Positions 35,956-48,704 are shown, counted from the first letter of the stretch. The stretch is DNA of 64,000 bases from Talinum fruticosum (GCA_021018815.1 JAITYX010000046.1:2731501-2795500), one strand, 5' to 3'. Notes: a model not told the origin generated them from the sequence alone. Translations and numbers: made by a program.

Positions 35956-37409
35956 ATCAAACAATTATTCATAATTTATTCCTTAGTTCTCCCTTCATTG
36001 CATTCAAAACCCATAGTTAAGTAATTAATTAACCCATCAAATGCCTTCCCCTACAAAGGTTCCATAATCTACCGAATTGCTCAAAATTCATACATACACC
36101 ATTTTAAGGTCATAAGCACCATTCTCTCAACAAAAATTCACATTCACAACCACAATTAGGTTTGCTTAATGCTCAAGTATTTTCCATGCCTCTACACATT
36201 ACTCGATGTCTAATTTCAATTTCCACATACACATTCCGTTTCATTTGCTCAATACAACGATTTCCAAAATATAACAACTCCGTTAAATTACTCAATTCTA
36301 TAATAAGACATCCCCAATCTCATTCACTAATTCATAATTTCCCCAAAAGAAATCTCATTCATTTACATTCATACACAATCAATCCACCAAAATACCAAAC
36401 CTTAATCATTCATACCAATTTAGTTTTTCCCAATTCAATCTTTGAATTCACGCCACAAACATATTTCTAAATCATATGATTCAATTTATAATTACAATTA
36501 CTAAGTAAATAAATAAGTGTGCAAGTCTGAATTTTAGGGTTTTACCTTCAAAACCAAAGAGATGGAAGCCAAGAAGATGGTGGAGCGGTGGCGGTACACC
36601 GGGGCTCCGGTGGACACTGGGCGAGCAGCGGCAAGGTTTCGGCGGCTGGTGGATAGCCGCTAGGTGGGCCGCGGCAGGGGAGCCTGGAAGCAGGGCCGCG
36701 CCCGCGCGAGAGAGAGAGCGCGAAAGCGAGATGCCGGCGTCTTCCTGACGACGTCGGCGCCGGCTTCTGGCCGGCGTTGATTGCTCTTGGTGGCCGAGAC
36801 CAGAGTAGCAGGTGGAGGCAGGGGATGGGAGCAGAGGCACGTGAGGGCGAGAGGGAGAGGGAGAGCGAGGGCGCGATAGAGAGAGAAAGGGAGGGCAGAG
36901 GGAGGCCGGCGCTGGTCTTCCAGCAGGCGTCAGTTGTGTTGGCGGCCGGAGGAGGCAACGGTAGCCGGGGGCGAAGAAAGGGACAACAGCGCAGAGAGGG
37001 GAACAGAGGTGAAGGAAATGGAACTGAAGCTTTTGCCCGACTATTTTCATCTATAGCTTCATTTATTTCCTCTCACTCTCTCTCTCTCTTTTTTTTTATA
37101 AAAATTCCTTTCTGGATTTCTCTTTCAAAAAAATCTGATTTATTTTTTTATTTTTTTGATATTATTTTTATTTATTTATTTATTATTATTATTATCTTAT
37201 TGTTACTTTTTAATTTTATTTAAATAATGATGTTTACAAATTATAACCTTATTATGAGATTTTTATTAGGGCCACTTCGTCGCCTTAGGTGCATAACGCA
37301 TATAAAAATAATTTAAATATAAAATATCGAATTGAAGTGCACGCGCTTAATGATATTAATCTCGTAATTGATAAGATAAATAATGTGATCTAGGGTCGGG
37401 TTGTTACGA
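34578..37409 (-). mobile_element. 2.8-kb solo LTR immediately upstream of RRP7
   Basis: Same family as 11058-13050, inverted. Its minus-strand start reads GTAACAACCCGACCCTAG (37406 downward) and its end reads GGGGGTGTTATA at 34578. Exact GTAAC duplications flank it at 34573-34577 and 37410-37414. Terminal dinucleotides have mutated (TG/CA degraded), so it is not young. It is in the same orientation as RRP7, contains a CT-rich tract (minus 36481-37050) and a (TA)n, and has no gag-pol. Confidence 0.85.
35869..35956. repeat. (TA)n microsatellite inside the LTR
   Basis: About 88 bases of alternating AT with one G interruption, in the LTR upstream of RRP7. Confidence 0.95.
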
Positions 37410-37414
37410 GTAAC

Positions 37415-38253
37415 AAACCCAAACAAACTTAACTTGATACATGTACTTAGATAATGATACTCGGAATTACGGAACTCTTGCCATTTTCTCCAAGGACACT
37501 CTCACTCCAAATTTCAAACCTTAGATACACAAAATTAAGATCGGTTATAGAATATTGGGATAGACAAAGAAGCACCTTAACTCCAGCCAGCTAAAGTTCT
37601 TCCGGGTCACAAAATCGTCTAGCATATAAGCAACGACTTGTGCTTGGTTAGAACTTCAGGTCAAATTCATCTCGAAACCGATGCCACATAATTGTTGATA
37701 AAGTCCTTAATCCTTATTATCAATGGACTAGAGAAATGCAACAAGATTAGCCATAAACGGTTTCTGGAGAGAGAAATTTTAAAAACAATAATTCCCTTCA
37801 ATGAGTCCCTCTCTTAGGCCATGTTACATAAAGATGCCATCATACCAAGTTTTACTAGAACTTTGATTCCACCCACAATTTGCTTCTCCATTTTATAAGC
37901 ATACACAGTTCAATTTACAGAACTCTAGTTATTCTAGCATGTCCCACGCTAACTTCCTGTCCTAATACTCTAAGGAAAACCATTGCACAGTATACTAAAA
38001 GAATCACTTTCTAGTACTTCCCAAAGGCCAAGGCCTTTTTGGTTGGGAAAAAAGAGTCGTTTGGAGGGTTTAGCTATTTTGACCAAGTTAAAACAGATTA
38101 AAGTAGTGTTCACGAGTTGTTTGAAAGAGTTGTTTGGCTCCAACAGCTCTTTCTCAAACAGCTCTTCCCATTAGCCTTTTGGGAAGAGTCTGTTTGTGAA
38201 AATAACACATTTACTCAAAAATTTGGAAAAATTACAACATATACCACCAACCC

Positions 38254-38254
<1 letters not shown>
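37415..38254. other. No gene recognised; possible displaced RRP7 upstream region and a short MITE-like segment
   Basis: The first part would have flanked RRP7 before the LTR inserted. From about 38020 the sequence AAGGCCTTTTTGGTTGGG faces CCAAACGGGGCTC near 38690-38705, a loose inverted repeat that could mark a small DNA element containing the microsatellites. Support is weak. Confidence 0.3.
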
Positions 38255-38327
<73 letters not shown>

Positions 38328-38367
38328 AACAACTACTACTACTACTATTACTACTACTACTACTACT
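38255..38367. repeat. (ATT)n followed by (CTA)n microsatellites
   Basis: About 72 bases of ATT repeats to 38326, then ACTACT repeats to about 38367. Open frames across it (poly-Leu, poly-Tyr) are artefacts. Confidence 0.95.
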
Positions 38368-39870
38368 TGATATTATTTTTTGTTTAAATTGAATATAGTA
38401 AATATTATATTAGGTAGAAAATGAATATAAATTATGTAAAATAGTAAGAAAATAAAATTTTATAAATGAAGATAATTTGCATACATAACATAATATAATT
38501 ATATTTGAAAAAAATAAAATGATCAATAAAAACATATATATTTTTATTTAAAAGACAACTAAGCCTTAAGGGCATAAATGAAATTTCACCAAATATTTTT
38601 CCTCAAACACTTAATTTTACCAAACACCTTTCCCGAAACGGCTAATTCGGACACCTAATTCAAACAAGCGATACAAACAGCGTAGCTATTTGGCAAACGG
38701 GGCTCAAATTTCTCGACTTTCTCTGTTCTCTCAAATGCAACTAGAGTTGGCAACCGATCGTGCTTGGGGTCGGCCATTACTATAAAGGGTCGACAAAAAG
38801 GTAAATGGACTGTACCAGTGTCGGGAAGTCGACCCTAACCCACTCATGACTCGCCCGAAAAAACTTGCCTAGAGGAGAAGGCTCGTATATAAAGATGCTA
38901 AAATAATTCTAATATCAAGTTTTTGGACTTAAATTTATTATCGGATTAACTTAGTTTTAAAGTATCCTTTTTCTCAGATTAACACATTAATACCCTAATT
39001 CAAGACGGTTTCTTTTGTCTCCCCTTTTATAAAATTCTTCTACACAAGCTCCATATAAAAGTAACATTTCGCATAGATCTTGCCATTTTTAAATAAGATG
39101 TTAAAGAAACTCACTTAGTAAACCCAACACTTGTTGAACTTAATTCTTGGTGAACAATGGCAAATCCGAACTCAAACTGAATAGTCCAAAATTATAAGCG
39201 ATGATTTAAAATTTTAATCCAAACCCACCCCGTTTAAACCCGAATTTTATTAGATTTTCAGGTTCCGATAATTTTGTTAATGCTTTGCTAATAATCACTT
39301 GCCTATCCATAAAAAACATTAATCACTTGCCGAACTTTTGGTAACGAAATGTATAGATTGTATTCATCATGTGCAATATCGGATACGGAATTTTTATTGA
39401 AGGGGATCGGAATGAAGTTAATACTAGATGGTGGTTAAGCAGCATCTTTGTCATTTTGTTCATTCAACGAGTAAATTTTGCATTGCGAGTTTGGACTCCA
39501 TTGGTTGGGTAACTCTTTTTTAAGTGAAAAATTATTCATGATTAGTAAAAATGCTTTTAGAGTAATTGCTTTATGTTTTTTAATCTTCATTTGACTTGAT
39601 AAATTTATACAGCTTATCTATCAAAATCCCAAATTCCACGTAATACGACAAACTCCAAAAATTTACAAAATTATCTCTAAATTCCCGAATTCCATTATCA
39701 AATTCCCTAATCGGTAAGTCAACCCTCACTTCTACATTAATGTTATGCTACTAAAATTAGTTGATTTCATTCTCTCAAAGGGAAAAACACCCCTAAATCA
39801 CGTCCACGCCAAGAATTCCCTCTCGCCTCTTAGTTCCTTACTTGGTAAAAGCATCAAAAAAATGAATTAT
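38368..39870. other. No gene recognised; hAT-like end fragment near 38743
   Basis: CTAGAGTTGGCAACCGATCG at about 38741-38760, followed by GGGTCGAC-type motifs, resembles the termini of the hAT elements at 40766 and 42044, so it may be a remnant end. No partner end was found. Otherwise AT-rich and featureless. Confidence 0.35.
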
Positions 39871-40055
39871 TAGTAAAATGTGAATCAAAATGTGAATTCT
39901 TATACCAATCAAAATGTGAATCCAAATGTGAATTCTTAAATCAAAATGTGAATTCTTACATCAAACACAATTTGAATCAAAACGTGAACGATATTTTAAC
40001 GAATCAAAATGTGAATTCTTATACCAAACATAATGTGAATCAAAATCTTAAGTCC
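39870..40055. repeat. Short degenerate repeat, AATCAAAATGTGAATTCTTA type
   Basis: The word CAAAATGTGAATTCTTA and variants occur about seven times within 180 bases, some joined by ATACCAA. It looks like decayed tandem amplification of a roughly 20-30 base unit. Confidence 0.7.
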
Positions 40056-40765
40056 TAACCATTACTTGAATTAAAAAATATGACAAGAAATTGCACCTCT
40101 GTTATGTGAAAGAACCGTTGACGAGTGGGTTGGGGGACACCGGGTGGCACAACCGAGAGGAGGCACCGGGATGGGCAGCAGCAAGCGGGCATTGGTTGGT
40201 TGGTGGTGAACCTTACGGACAGCGGTCAAGGGAGGAGAGAGGGCGAGGCGGAGAGCTTAGAAGAACTAAGAAGAAGAAGAGAAAATTTATTCAAAAACTC
40301 AAAAAATTCAAACCACTACTTGAATTAAAGGAAAAACTAAGAAGAAAAGGATAAAATTGCAAGTACATACCAAGATCTCAAGGGAGATAGGGCGACATGG
40401 TTGACTCGGTGCGAACTCGGTGGCGATGGTCTAGGGCGGCGCCGGCGTCGAGGCGGTTGAGTGCGGTTGTGGCGGTGGTGGGGGCACCGGGGTGGGAGGA
40501 GGGAAGAATCGGGAGAGAGAAGAGGGTCTAACTAAGTTAGGGTTTAGGATCGAGGAGAACGAGGCGCCAATTAAAATGCAACAAAAAAACCCCGTACATT
40601 TTGCGCATAAAAGATTCGAACGTGCGACCACCAGCACTTAAGCCTATGTTTACATTGGGGGTTAAAAGGAGGGGAAGGGAGAAAAAGGGGATTAATTACT
40701 TGAGCTTCCCTTTGTTTGGAATAAAATAAAATTATTAAACACACCCTTATGTGTAGCAGTAAGGT
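40056..40765. other. GC-richer segment, no gene recognised
   Basis: The segment is purine-rich with several short open frames, none matching a known family. AGTAAGGT at 40758-40765 is the left target duplication of the hAT element. Confidence 0.5.
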
Positions 40766-41346
40766 TAGAGCTGGCAGTTTTTACTCGACCGAAAACCCGA
40801 CCCGAATTTTCCGGGTTTTAGACAAAAATTCAGACCGAAACCCGAAATTTCCCGAACCTGAAAAACCCAGAAATTTTCGAGTCGGGTCGGGTCGGGTCCG
40901 GGTCGACCCAATGGATCGGACACAAAAAATCACAGATTGCTTGGGCTTGGTCAAGGAAGCCGAAAAATTAAAGTTGGGCTTGTATTTGTTTAAAAAGTGG
41001 CCCATGAAAATGACAAAACCTACTGCTCGACTTCCTCTCTGTCTCTCGCCTCCCCTCTCTCGTGCTTCTACTCTGTGGCTTCCCATTGTTGTCTTCTTCC
41101 CGAGCCCTCGCTACCATTGCCTACTCGCTGCTGCTGCATCTCGCCTCCCTCTCTCGTCTCTCGCCTCTTTGTCTCTCGCTTTCGCTTGTGTTCCGCCATT
41201 GCACGCTACTCTGCTGCATTTCGCCTCCCCTCTCTATCTCTCGCCTTCCCTCTCTGTCTCTCGCCTCTCGCCTCTCCTCTCTGTCTATCGCTTTTCGCTA
41301 CGTTACGCCATTGCCGAGCCTCGCTGTCTTCCTCTTCCCGATCCTC

Positions 41347-44300
41347 ATGCCGCCACAACGTCAACCTAGCACAGTCGTCCGTGGAAGAAGAACATCCGGT
41401 TCGGGTAGTTCGACGCCTGGTCTACCTCCTCTTGCTCGAAGTAGTGGAACCTCAAGCCCTCCTTGCTCCAATTCTCCGGGTTTACCTCTCGATTTATCTC
41501 TCAATTCTTAAATTAAGTATGAGATTATGTTTGTATTGTAAATTTAAATTTTCTCAATTCTTAAATTAAGTATGATATTATGTATGTATTGTAAATTTAA
41601 ATTTTTAAAATTGAGCGGTGATGTAAAGTGAGATGCGAGGTCGAAGTATGACGTTTGTATTGCAAAATTAAGCCCCAAGTATGATGTTTGTATTGTAAAT
41701 TTACATGTTGAAATTAAGTCATGAGATTATGTTTGAAATTGAGTGAGATGTTAGGTCGAAGTAAATTGATTTTATCCAACATAATGAGGATAAGAGGGGT
41801 GAAAGAAAGAAAACAAAGGTGAATAAAGAGATGCTTGATTCATAATTATAGTAATATGATAAAGGGAAGAAGTTCTGAATGGAATATGGGTTTTTCAAGA
41901 TTTTTTAGGAACTCATAATTATGCCTCAATACCTTGATGTCATCACTATAATATCCTTGTGGAGTTTTTGAATATGAGAAGCCTTTCAAAGATTCTCGTT
42001 TGAACGTTAGCGATCCTGTTTGCTAACTCTTTGCGAGCAAAACTAGAGCTGGGAAAATCGACACGACACGATTACCGACCCGAATCCGACACGAAGTTAG
42101 GCGGGTTTGGGTACAAATTTTCAACACGTTTATGTAAATGGGTTGACACGAACAAACCGTTTAAATAAATGTGTTGGGTTAAGATTGAGAATCTTGACAC
42201 GAAAAAGTACCTATTTAACACGATTAATTATTTAGGTTAAATAGGTCGACCTTTTACCGTTTACCGTTTATTTGTTTAGTATTGATTTTTCAGGGTAACT
42301 AAAATTTTAATTTTAAAAATTAGGGGAATTGAAATTTTGGGCCAGTTTTCAATGTGACAATTTCAAGTTGGTTGTAATTTGAATTTATACTTATTTTGTT
42401 GGTTTTTAATATGCTAATGCTATACGGTTTTTTTTTAAACTACGAGTGCTTAATGCTTGAACATGAAACAAGTTTGGAAATGTGTTATTTTTTGTTCCGA
42501 TATTTTTTCATTAAATTATATTAAATTTATATTTTCATCAACTTAGTTAAATAGGTCGAGTTCGAGTCAACCCGTTTAGTTGATAAACGGGTTAGGTAAG
42601 TGATTTTGGACCCGATTATTAAATAGGTCGGGTTCGAGTTCGATTGTTTTCAACGCGTTTAAGTTCGACACGAACATGAACCCGATTCGACCTGACTCGT
42701 TGCCCAACTCTAAGAAAAACAACATTTATAGCCCCAAGAATAATTTTAGTTTTAGGTTTGCAATTTGCTAAGATTAAGTTTCTGATTTTAAGATTCTATT
42801 TAACTTGCAATTTGTTGAAATTAAGTTTTAGATTTATTTGCTTAATTTTAGTGGTCAATATTTGTTAATTTAGTAAGAAATATGCTAATGTGTCAATATT
42901 TGTTTTTCATTTTATAGGAAGCTCTACCCCTTCATCAACACCGTTTAGTGTTGAATCGGATGAAGATATTTCTTCATCAAGGAAAAGGCGGTGGAGTTCA
43001 CCTGTGTGGGATCACTACAACATTAAGGAAGGCAAGTTTTTCGCCGATGGTAAGGCTCGTGCTTATTGTAAATATTGTAATGGAGGGCCCACAATTGCGG
43101 AATCCGAACATGGTACCTCTAACTTTAGACGTCATACTGAGAGTTGTAGTGCCCGTGCAAGTAACGATGTGGGTCAATTAATGATGGCTAAAGATGGGAA
43201 GTTGGCTAGAAAATTTGAGAAATCTGTGTATAAGGAATTGGTTGTTCTAACTATTATTAGATATGGTTATCCTTACATGTATGCACAACATGAAGGAAAT
43301 CGACTAATTCATCATTATTTGAATGAAGATTATAATCCAATATCTAGGAACACGACAAAAAATCATACCTTGAAGATCCATAAAAGGGAAAAGGAAAGGC
43401 TTATAAAGTCATTAAGCCACGTTCCTTCTAGAATTTGTTTGACTAGTGATTTATGGACTTCTTGTGTGGGTCATGGTTTTCTCTCCTTAACCGCTCATTA
43501 TATTGATGCCCAATGGAATTTGCATGCTAAGATACTGAGCTTTAGTCACATGCCTCCTCCCCACAATGCACATACCGTGCATGACAGGCTTCATGACCTA
43601 CTAAAGGAGTGGAAAATTCATAAGAAAGTCTTCACCATTACATTGGACAATGCTCGATACAATGATAATATGCAAGACTTGTTGTGTGATACTCTTAATG
43701 TGCATGCTAGATTGCCTTGTAGTGGTGAATTTTTCCATGTGCGATGTGGTGCTCATGTATTAAATTTGATTGTGAAAGAGGGATTGAAGTTGATTGATAT
43801 GGGGATAACTAAGGTTAAGGAGTTGGTGAAATATGTGACTGGTTCCGAGGGAAGAAAATTAAGATTTGGAGAAATTGTTTCGGGTCTTGGCATTGATTGT
43901 TCAAGAAGCTTATGGTTAGATTGCCCAACAAGGTGGAACTCTACCTATAAGATGTTAGTGAGGGCATTGCCTTATCGAGGTGCATTTTCAAGTATAAGGT
44001 GGATGGAGAGATCTAGCTCTAGTTTTTCTGAACTTCCTAAAGATGAAGAATGGTCTAGGATTGAGAAAATTTGTGAGCTTCTTCAACCTTTTGATGAAAT
44101 AACCACTGTTATATCTGGTTGAAAATATCCAACGGCAAACTTGTATTTGAAAAATGTATGGAGGATTGAACTTTTATTGTCTTCACTTGCTGATTGTGAT
44201 GACCCTTTTATTAAAGTTATGGCGACAAAAATGAAGGGGAAATTCAAGGACTATTGGGATTCTTATAGTACAATCCTTTCTTTTGTTGCCATTTTCGATC

Positions 44301-45172
44301 CTTGTTACAAATTTCAATTTGTCAAGTATTGCTTTTCACAATTGGATTCGAAACTGCGGAGTTAAAGTCCAAGCTTGTCAAAGATCAATTATACAAGCTC
44401 TTTGGTGAATATGTGAAAGACAATCCCATATCAAATGTGGGTGGGGCAAGGAAAGAAGATGATGCTCTAGTGGTATGTTTTGAAATTTTCTTCTATTTGT
44501 TCTTTTATAAATTATAATACATTACATTTCATTTTTATAATAACATATTTTCATGTTGTAGGGATTTGCTAATTTTGACCAAGTTACGATATCTACTTCC
44601 AGAATTTCAAAGTTGGACAAGTATTTAGATGAGTATAGATTAGATCACACTTTGGAATTAGATATTTTGACTTGGTGGAAACAAAATTCGAATCGATTCC
44701 CTTGCTTGAGTGACATGGTGAAAGATGTATTGAGCATTCCTATTATGACTGTGGCTTCCGAGTCATGTTTTAGTCATGGGATCTAGAATTCTAACAAAAT
44801 GGAGAGCTTTTCTTTTGCCCGATAATGCGGAGGCATTAGTTACCACTCGTAGTTGGGTTTTCGGATTTGAGATGCAAGGGGGTAAGTTTCATTGCAGTTT
44901 TATAATCTTTATAATCATTTTGTATTTTATAAGTATATTAGTTTAACTTGTTATTGTGAATATTTGATTATATAGATGAAGAGAATCAAGAAGTGAATGG
45001 ATTGGCAGCTCATTTTGCTAGCGTTCAGTTGAATGTTGAAGAAGATGTACAAGAAGAAGATGAAGAAGAAGATGTGGTGGAGTTAGAATCAAGAGATGGA
45101 ACGAAGTCGAAGATTCTACCATTAGTTAGTAGATTAATATTAAGAATTGATGTTGATGGACTTGCACTTTAA
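41347..45172 (+). pseudogene. hAT transposase (BED finger and hATC domain), four exons, inactivated
   Basis: Exons 41347-41479, 42918-44472, 44562-44881 and 44976-45172, all GT..AG with consistent phases. Exon 1 is a Ser/Pro/Arg-rich start (MPPQRQPSTVVRGRRTSG). Exon 2 opens with a BED zinc finger (WDHYN, CKYCNGG, HTESC), then the catalytic region with LTSDLWTS, FTITLDNARYND, FHVRCGAHVLNLIV and LDCPTRWNSTYKML. Exon 3 holds the hATC dimerisation segment (LDILTWWKQNSNRFPCLSDM, VASESCF, then LPDNAEALVTTRSW). Exon 4 is acidic. About 735 residues would be usual for the family. An in-frame TGA at 44120-44122, a frameshift near 44335 and one extra base near 44775 disable it. It would excise and insert hAT elements. 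Confidence 0.9.
42044..42712. mobile_element. Nonautonomous hAT element nested in intron 1 of the hAT transposase
   Basis: Termini TAGAGCTGGGAAAATCGACA and the inverted TGCCCAACTCTA bound 669 bp. Target duplications are AGCAAAAC (42036-42043) and AGAAAAAC (42713-42720), 7 of 8 identical. Subterminal CGACACGA and CGGGTT motifs recur at both ends. No transposase is encoded. It is younger than its host element. Confidence 0.88.
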
Positions 45173-45817
45173 TAATTTAGTATGTGTTTTGTATGATTGT
45201 CTATGGGATTGTGAGTTTATGGTATTGTGAAGAGTTTGTGATATGTCATGTGTTTTATTTGCTTATGAAGACTTTATAATTTGTAATGTAATATTACGAT
45301 GAACTTTGTAATTCTATCAGTTTAAAACTTAATGTTTGGAGTTTTATTTGCTTTTTAATATTTTGTAATTTTGTAATGAGTTTTATTTTAGCTTTAATGG
45401 TGAATTTAGTTAGCTTGTTTTGTACTTTGTTCGTCAAGAAACGTTTGAGATAAATACTTATGAAATACTCAACATGACTTGTTAATAGATTTACGTAGTT
45501 ATAAAGTGCTAATTCTTATTAATGTTTAATTTATGCATTCAATTTATGTTTAAAATTATAATGGTATTATTGTTACCAAAAAAGTGAAGGATATATTCAT
45601 ACAAAGTTGATTAATTTGACTCTAAATATTGATTTTATTTTCTCGAAAAATAAGAAAAAATGGCGCTCTTGACCCGTTGGGTTGACCCCAAACCCCAAAA
45701 TCGAAATACACCCGACTCGTATTTTACCCGAACCGAAAATACACCCGACCCGTATTTTACCCGGACCCGAATACACCCGACCCGTATTTAACCCGTCCGC
45801 CCGAATTGACAGGTCTA

Positions 45818-46379
45818 AGTAAGGTACACATCCTCTCGGTCACGCACGAGTGTAATATATGTTCGGTTTTTTTTTTTTGTTTCATTAGGATGTGCGGTCC
45901 ATTTTATCTCTCGCCACATGAATGCTATATTATTATTTTGTTAAAAAATATTTATAAAGTTGTGGATGACTTGTTGGTAAGAGTACCATTTGCTCTAAAG
46001 GAGGTTAACGGTATGAATCTTATTTCTAATATTTTCTCACTTGTGTTTTTTATTTTTAACTTAGTTATTTTTGTAACTATCTTTAACCTTTAATTTTAAG
46101 TTATTTTTTACTCTTAATATTTTAAACAATATTGAACGTCAACAACTACTTTTAGCATTTTAAAAAAAATGTATTCTATAAGATATTTTGTATTATATAT
46201 TTATTTGTAATTTTGTTAGAAACTTTTGATTTAATGAACATTACAATATTTTTAATTTTAATTGAACTTAATTAGTTGGTGAAGTTCTTGCCTTTTGAAT
46301 ATTGTCGTCTCACGTTTTACTTTTTAGTGTATATTATGATACTTGTTCGGTATGTAATGGAAAAAAGTTTAGTGTTGAG
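45818..46379. other. AT-rich sequence with a SINE-like fragment
   Basis: GATGACTTGTTGGTAAGAG at about 45965-45983 resembles a tRNA-type box A and recurs near 47800. A good box B is lacking here. No gene is seen. Confidence 0.4.
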
Positions 46380-47665
46380 CTTTAAATTTTTAGTTTGGTG
46401 TTTTTTAGTATAATATTTGGTGTTTTCTATCAAGCATTTTATTGTATGATAGAATAGTGTTTAGTGTTTGTCATTTAGTGTTACATCTATTATATTTTTA
46501 ATGATCTTTAGTGTATTGTTGCACGAGTGTTTAGTATTTTTTAATACAACTTTTAGTATTTTTAGTACAATATTTAGTGTTTTCTATCAAGAAATTTAGA
46601 GCATGGTAGAATAGTGTTTAGTGTTTGTCATTAAGTGTTGCACATATTCTGTTTTTAATTATCTTAAGTGTATTGTTGTATTAGTATTTAGTGTTTTTTA
46701 GTACAATGTTTAGTGTTTTCTATCAAGCATTTTACCGAATGTTAGAATAGTGTTTAATTTTTGTCATTTAATATACCTATTATATTTGTAATGATCTTTA
46801 GTGTATTGTTACATAATGTTTAATGTTTTTTAGTACAATATTTAGTATTTTTTAGTACGATGTTTAGTTTTTTTTTAGTGTTTGTCATTTAGTGTTACAC
46901 CTATTATACTTTTAATGATCTTTAGTGTTGTTGCACAATGTTTAGTGTTTTTTAGTATAATATTTAGTGTTTTTTATCAAGCAATTTACTTGTATGATAG
47001 AATAGTGTTTAATATTTGTCATTTAGTGTTACACCTATTCTATTTTTAATAACATTTAGTGTATTGTTGCACAGACATTTAATGTTTTTTAGTACAGTAT
47101 TTAGTGTTTTTTTATCAAAAAATTTACTTGTATGATAGAATAGTGTTTAATATTTGTCATTTAGTGTTACACCTATTCTATTTTTAATAATCTTTAGTAT
47201 ATTGTTGTACGGTATTTAGTGTTTTTTAGTACAATACTTTTAGTGTTTTCTATCAACATTTTAGTGTATGGTAGAATAGTGTTTAGTGTCTATCATTTAG
47301 TGTTATACCTATTATATTTTTAATGATATTTAGTGTATTGTTGCATAGTATTTAGTATTTTTAGTATAATATATAGTATTTTTAGTACAATATTTAGTGT
47401 TTTATATCAAACATTTTAGCGTATAGTAGAATAGTGTTTAATGTTTGTCATTTAGTGTTACACCTATTATATTTTTAGTGATTTTTAGTGTATTGTTACA
47501 CAGTTTTTAGTATTTTTAGTACAATATTTAGTGTTTTCTATCAAGCAATTTAGTGTATGGTACAATAATGTTTAGTGTTGGTCATTTAGTATTACACCTA
47601 TTCTAATTTAAATTCATCTTTAGTATATTGTTGCACAATGTTTAGTGTTTTTTTTAATTTTTAGT
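46380..47665. repeat. AT-rich minisatellite, about 125-160 bp unit, about nine copies
   Basis: A unit containing GTCATTTAGTGTTACACC, then TTTTTAATGATCTTTAGTGT, then TTTAGTACAATATTTAGTG and TTTCTATCAAGCA recurs with starts near 46468, 46628, 46764, 46886, 47019, 47156, 47293, 47446 and 47580. The TTTAGTGTTT hexamer-like core is also repeated inside each unit, so it is a higher-order repeat. Nothing coding. Confidence 0.9.
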
Positions 47666-47794
47666 GTATATTAGGACATTATTTACTTTATGACATAATA
47701 AAGTTTAGTGTTTAACTTTATACATGTATGTAGATTTTATTTCATATACGAGATATGGTATATTATTATTTTATTACAAAATAAATTAGAAAGT

Positions 47795-47860
47795 TTCTAA
47801 TGGATTGTTGGTAAGAGTGCTAGTTTGGTACTTGAGATTTTTGGGGTTCAAATTTAGGGT
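47795..47860 (+). repeat. Possible tRNA-derived SINE head
   Basis: Box-A-like TGGATTGTTGGTAAGAG (47801-47817) and box-B-like GGGTTCAAAT (47843-47852) are about 25 bases apart. The box A copy matches the fragment at 45965. Boundaries are not defined. Confidence 0.35.
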
Positions 47861-48066
47861 GAGGGTGGGGAACCGTTCCCCCTTTCACACTAATTGTTAA
47901 ATTTTTATTCCCCTTCAAATTGAAGGGGAATGGAGGGAGGGGAAAATAAGGTAATAAATAAAAGGTATTCTTATTTAATTTTAATTATATTTTATTTTAT
48001 TTTTTTTATTATCACATCATCTTTCTTATTTTCCTTCAAAAAAAAATTTTTATTTTTCCTCCAAAG

Positions 48067-48069
<3 letters not shown>

Positions 48070-48148
<79 letters not shown>
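48070..48148. repeat. (TA)n microsatellite
   Basis: About 79 bases of uninterrupted alternating TA. Confidence 0.95.
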
Positions 48149-48151
<3 letters not shown>

Positions 48152-48611
48152 CCTATTCTATTTTATAAATCATCGTCCACGTTAATACCTCTTCACTTTT
48201 TGTTTTCCCTTTAGTTAGTAATAGTAACTAATTTAATTTATATTTATCAATAACATGCTTGTATTGCTACATTAATTAAAAGTTGTTGCTTGCATCGTCC
48301 GGGTTAGTGCCTTCCAATTCTTTATTAATATGATGTTTTATCCTTTTTATATATACCTCATAATTTTACAGAATTAACCACTAACTATTATCGATATAAT
48401 AATAAATGATAAAAACGTAAATTTCTGAAGAATTTATTTGGGCCTAGTTTTGGGTATTGGAAAATTAATTGGAATTAGAATTGCAATCATTATTATTAAT
48501 TGATTATAGAAGTTTTGGGTCAATTGCAATTATAATTCATCTCTAAGACCAACAATTATTATGATTAATCATGACCTTTCACTGAATGACGATTTTGATT
48601 TTGAGCACATC

Positions 48612-48703
<92 letters not shown>

Positions 48704-48704
48704 T
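48612..48704. repeat. (AAT)n microsatellite
   Basis: About 30 AAT units. The poly-Ile and poly-Tyr frames across it are artefacts. Confidence 0.95.

Larger units (their letters stand above)
40766..45817 (+). mobile_element. Full-length hAT transposon with perfect 8-bp target duplication
   Basis: Left terminus TAGAGCTGGCAG and right terminus TGACAGGTCTA (reverse complement TAGACCTGTCA) form imperfect inverted repeats. AGTAAGGT flanks both sides exactly (40758-40765 and 45818-45825). Subterminal CGGGTCGGGT-type repeats at the left (about 40880-40910) and ACCCGACCCG-type repeats at the right (about 45700-45795) are as expected for transposase binding. Element length is 5052 bp. It encodes the transposase listed separately, and intron 1 carries a nested hAT insertion. 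Confidence 0.93.

Noticed and set aside
36481..37223. Open frames of 136-189 residues on both strands
   Set aside because: Same low-complexity CT/GA tract of the LTR upstream of RRP7; no conserved motif.
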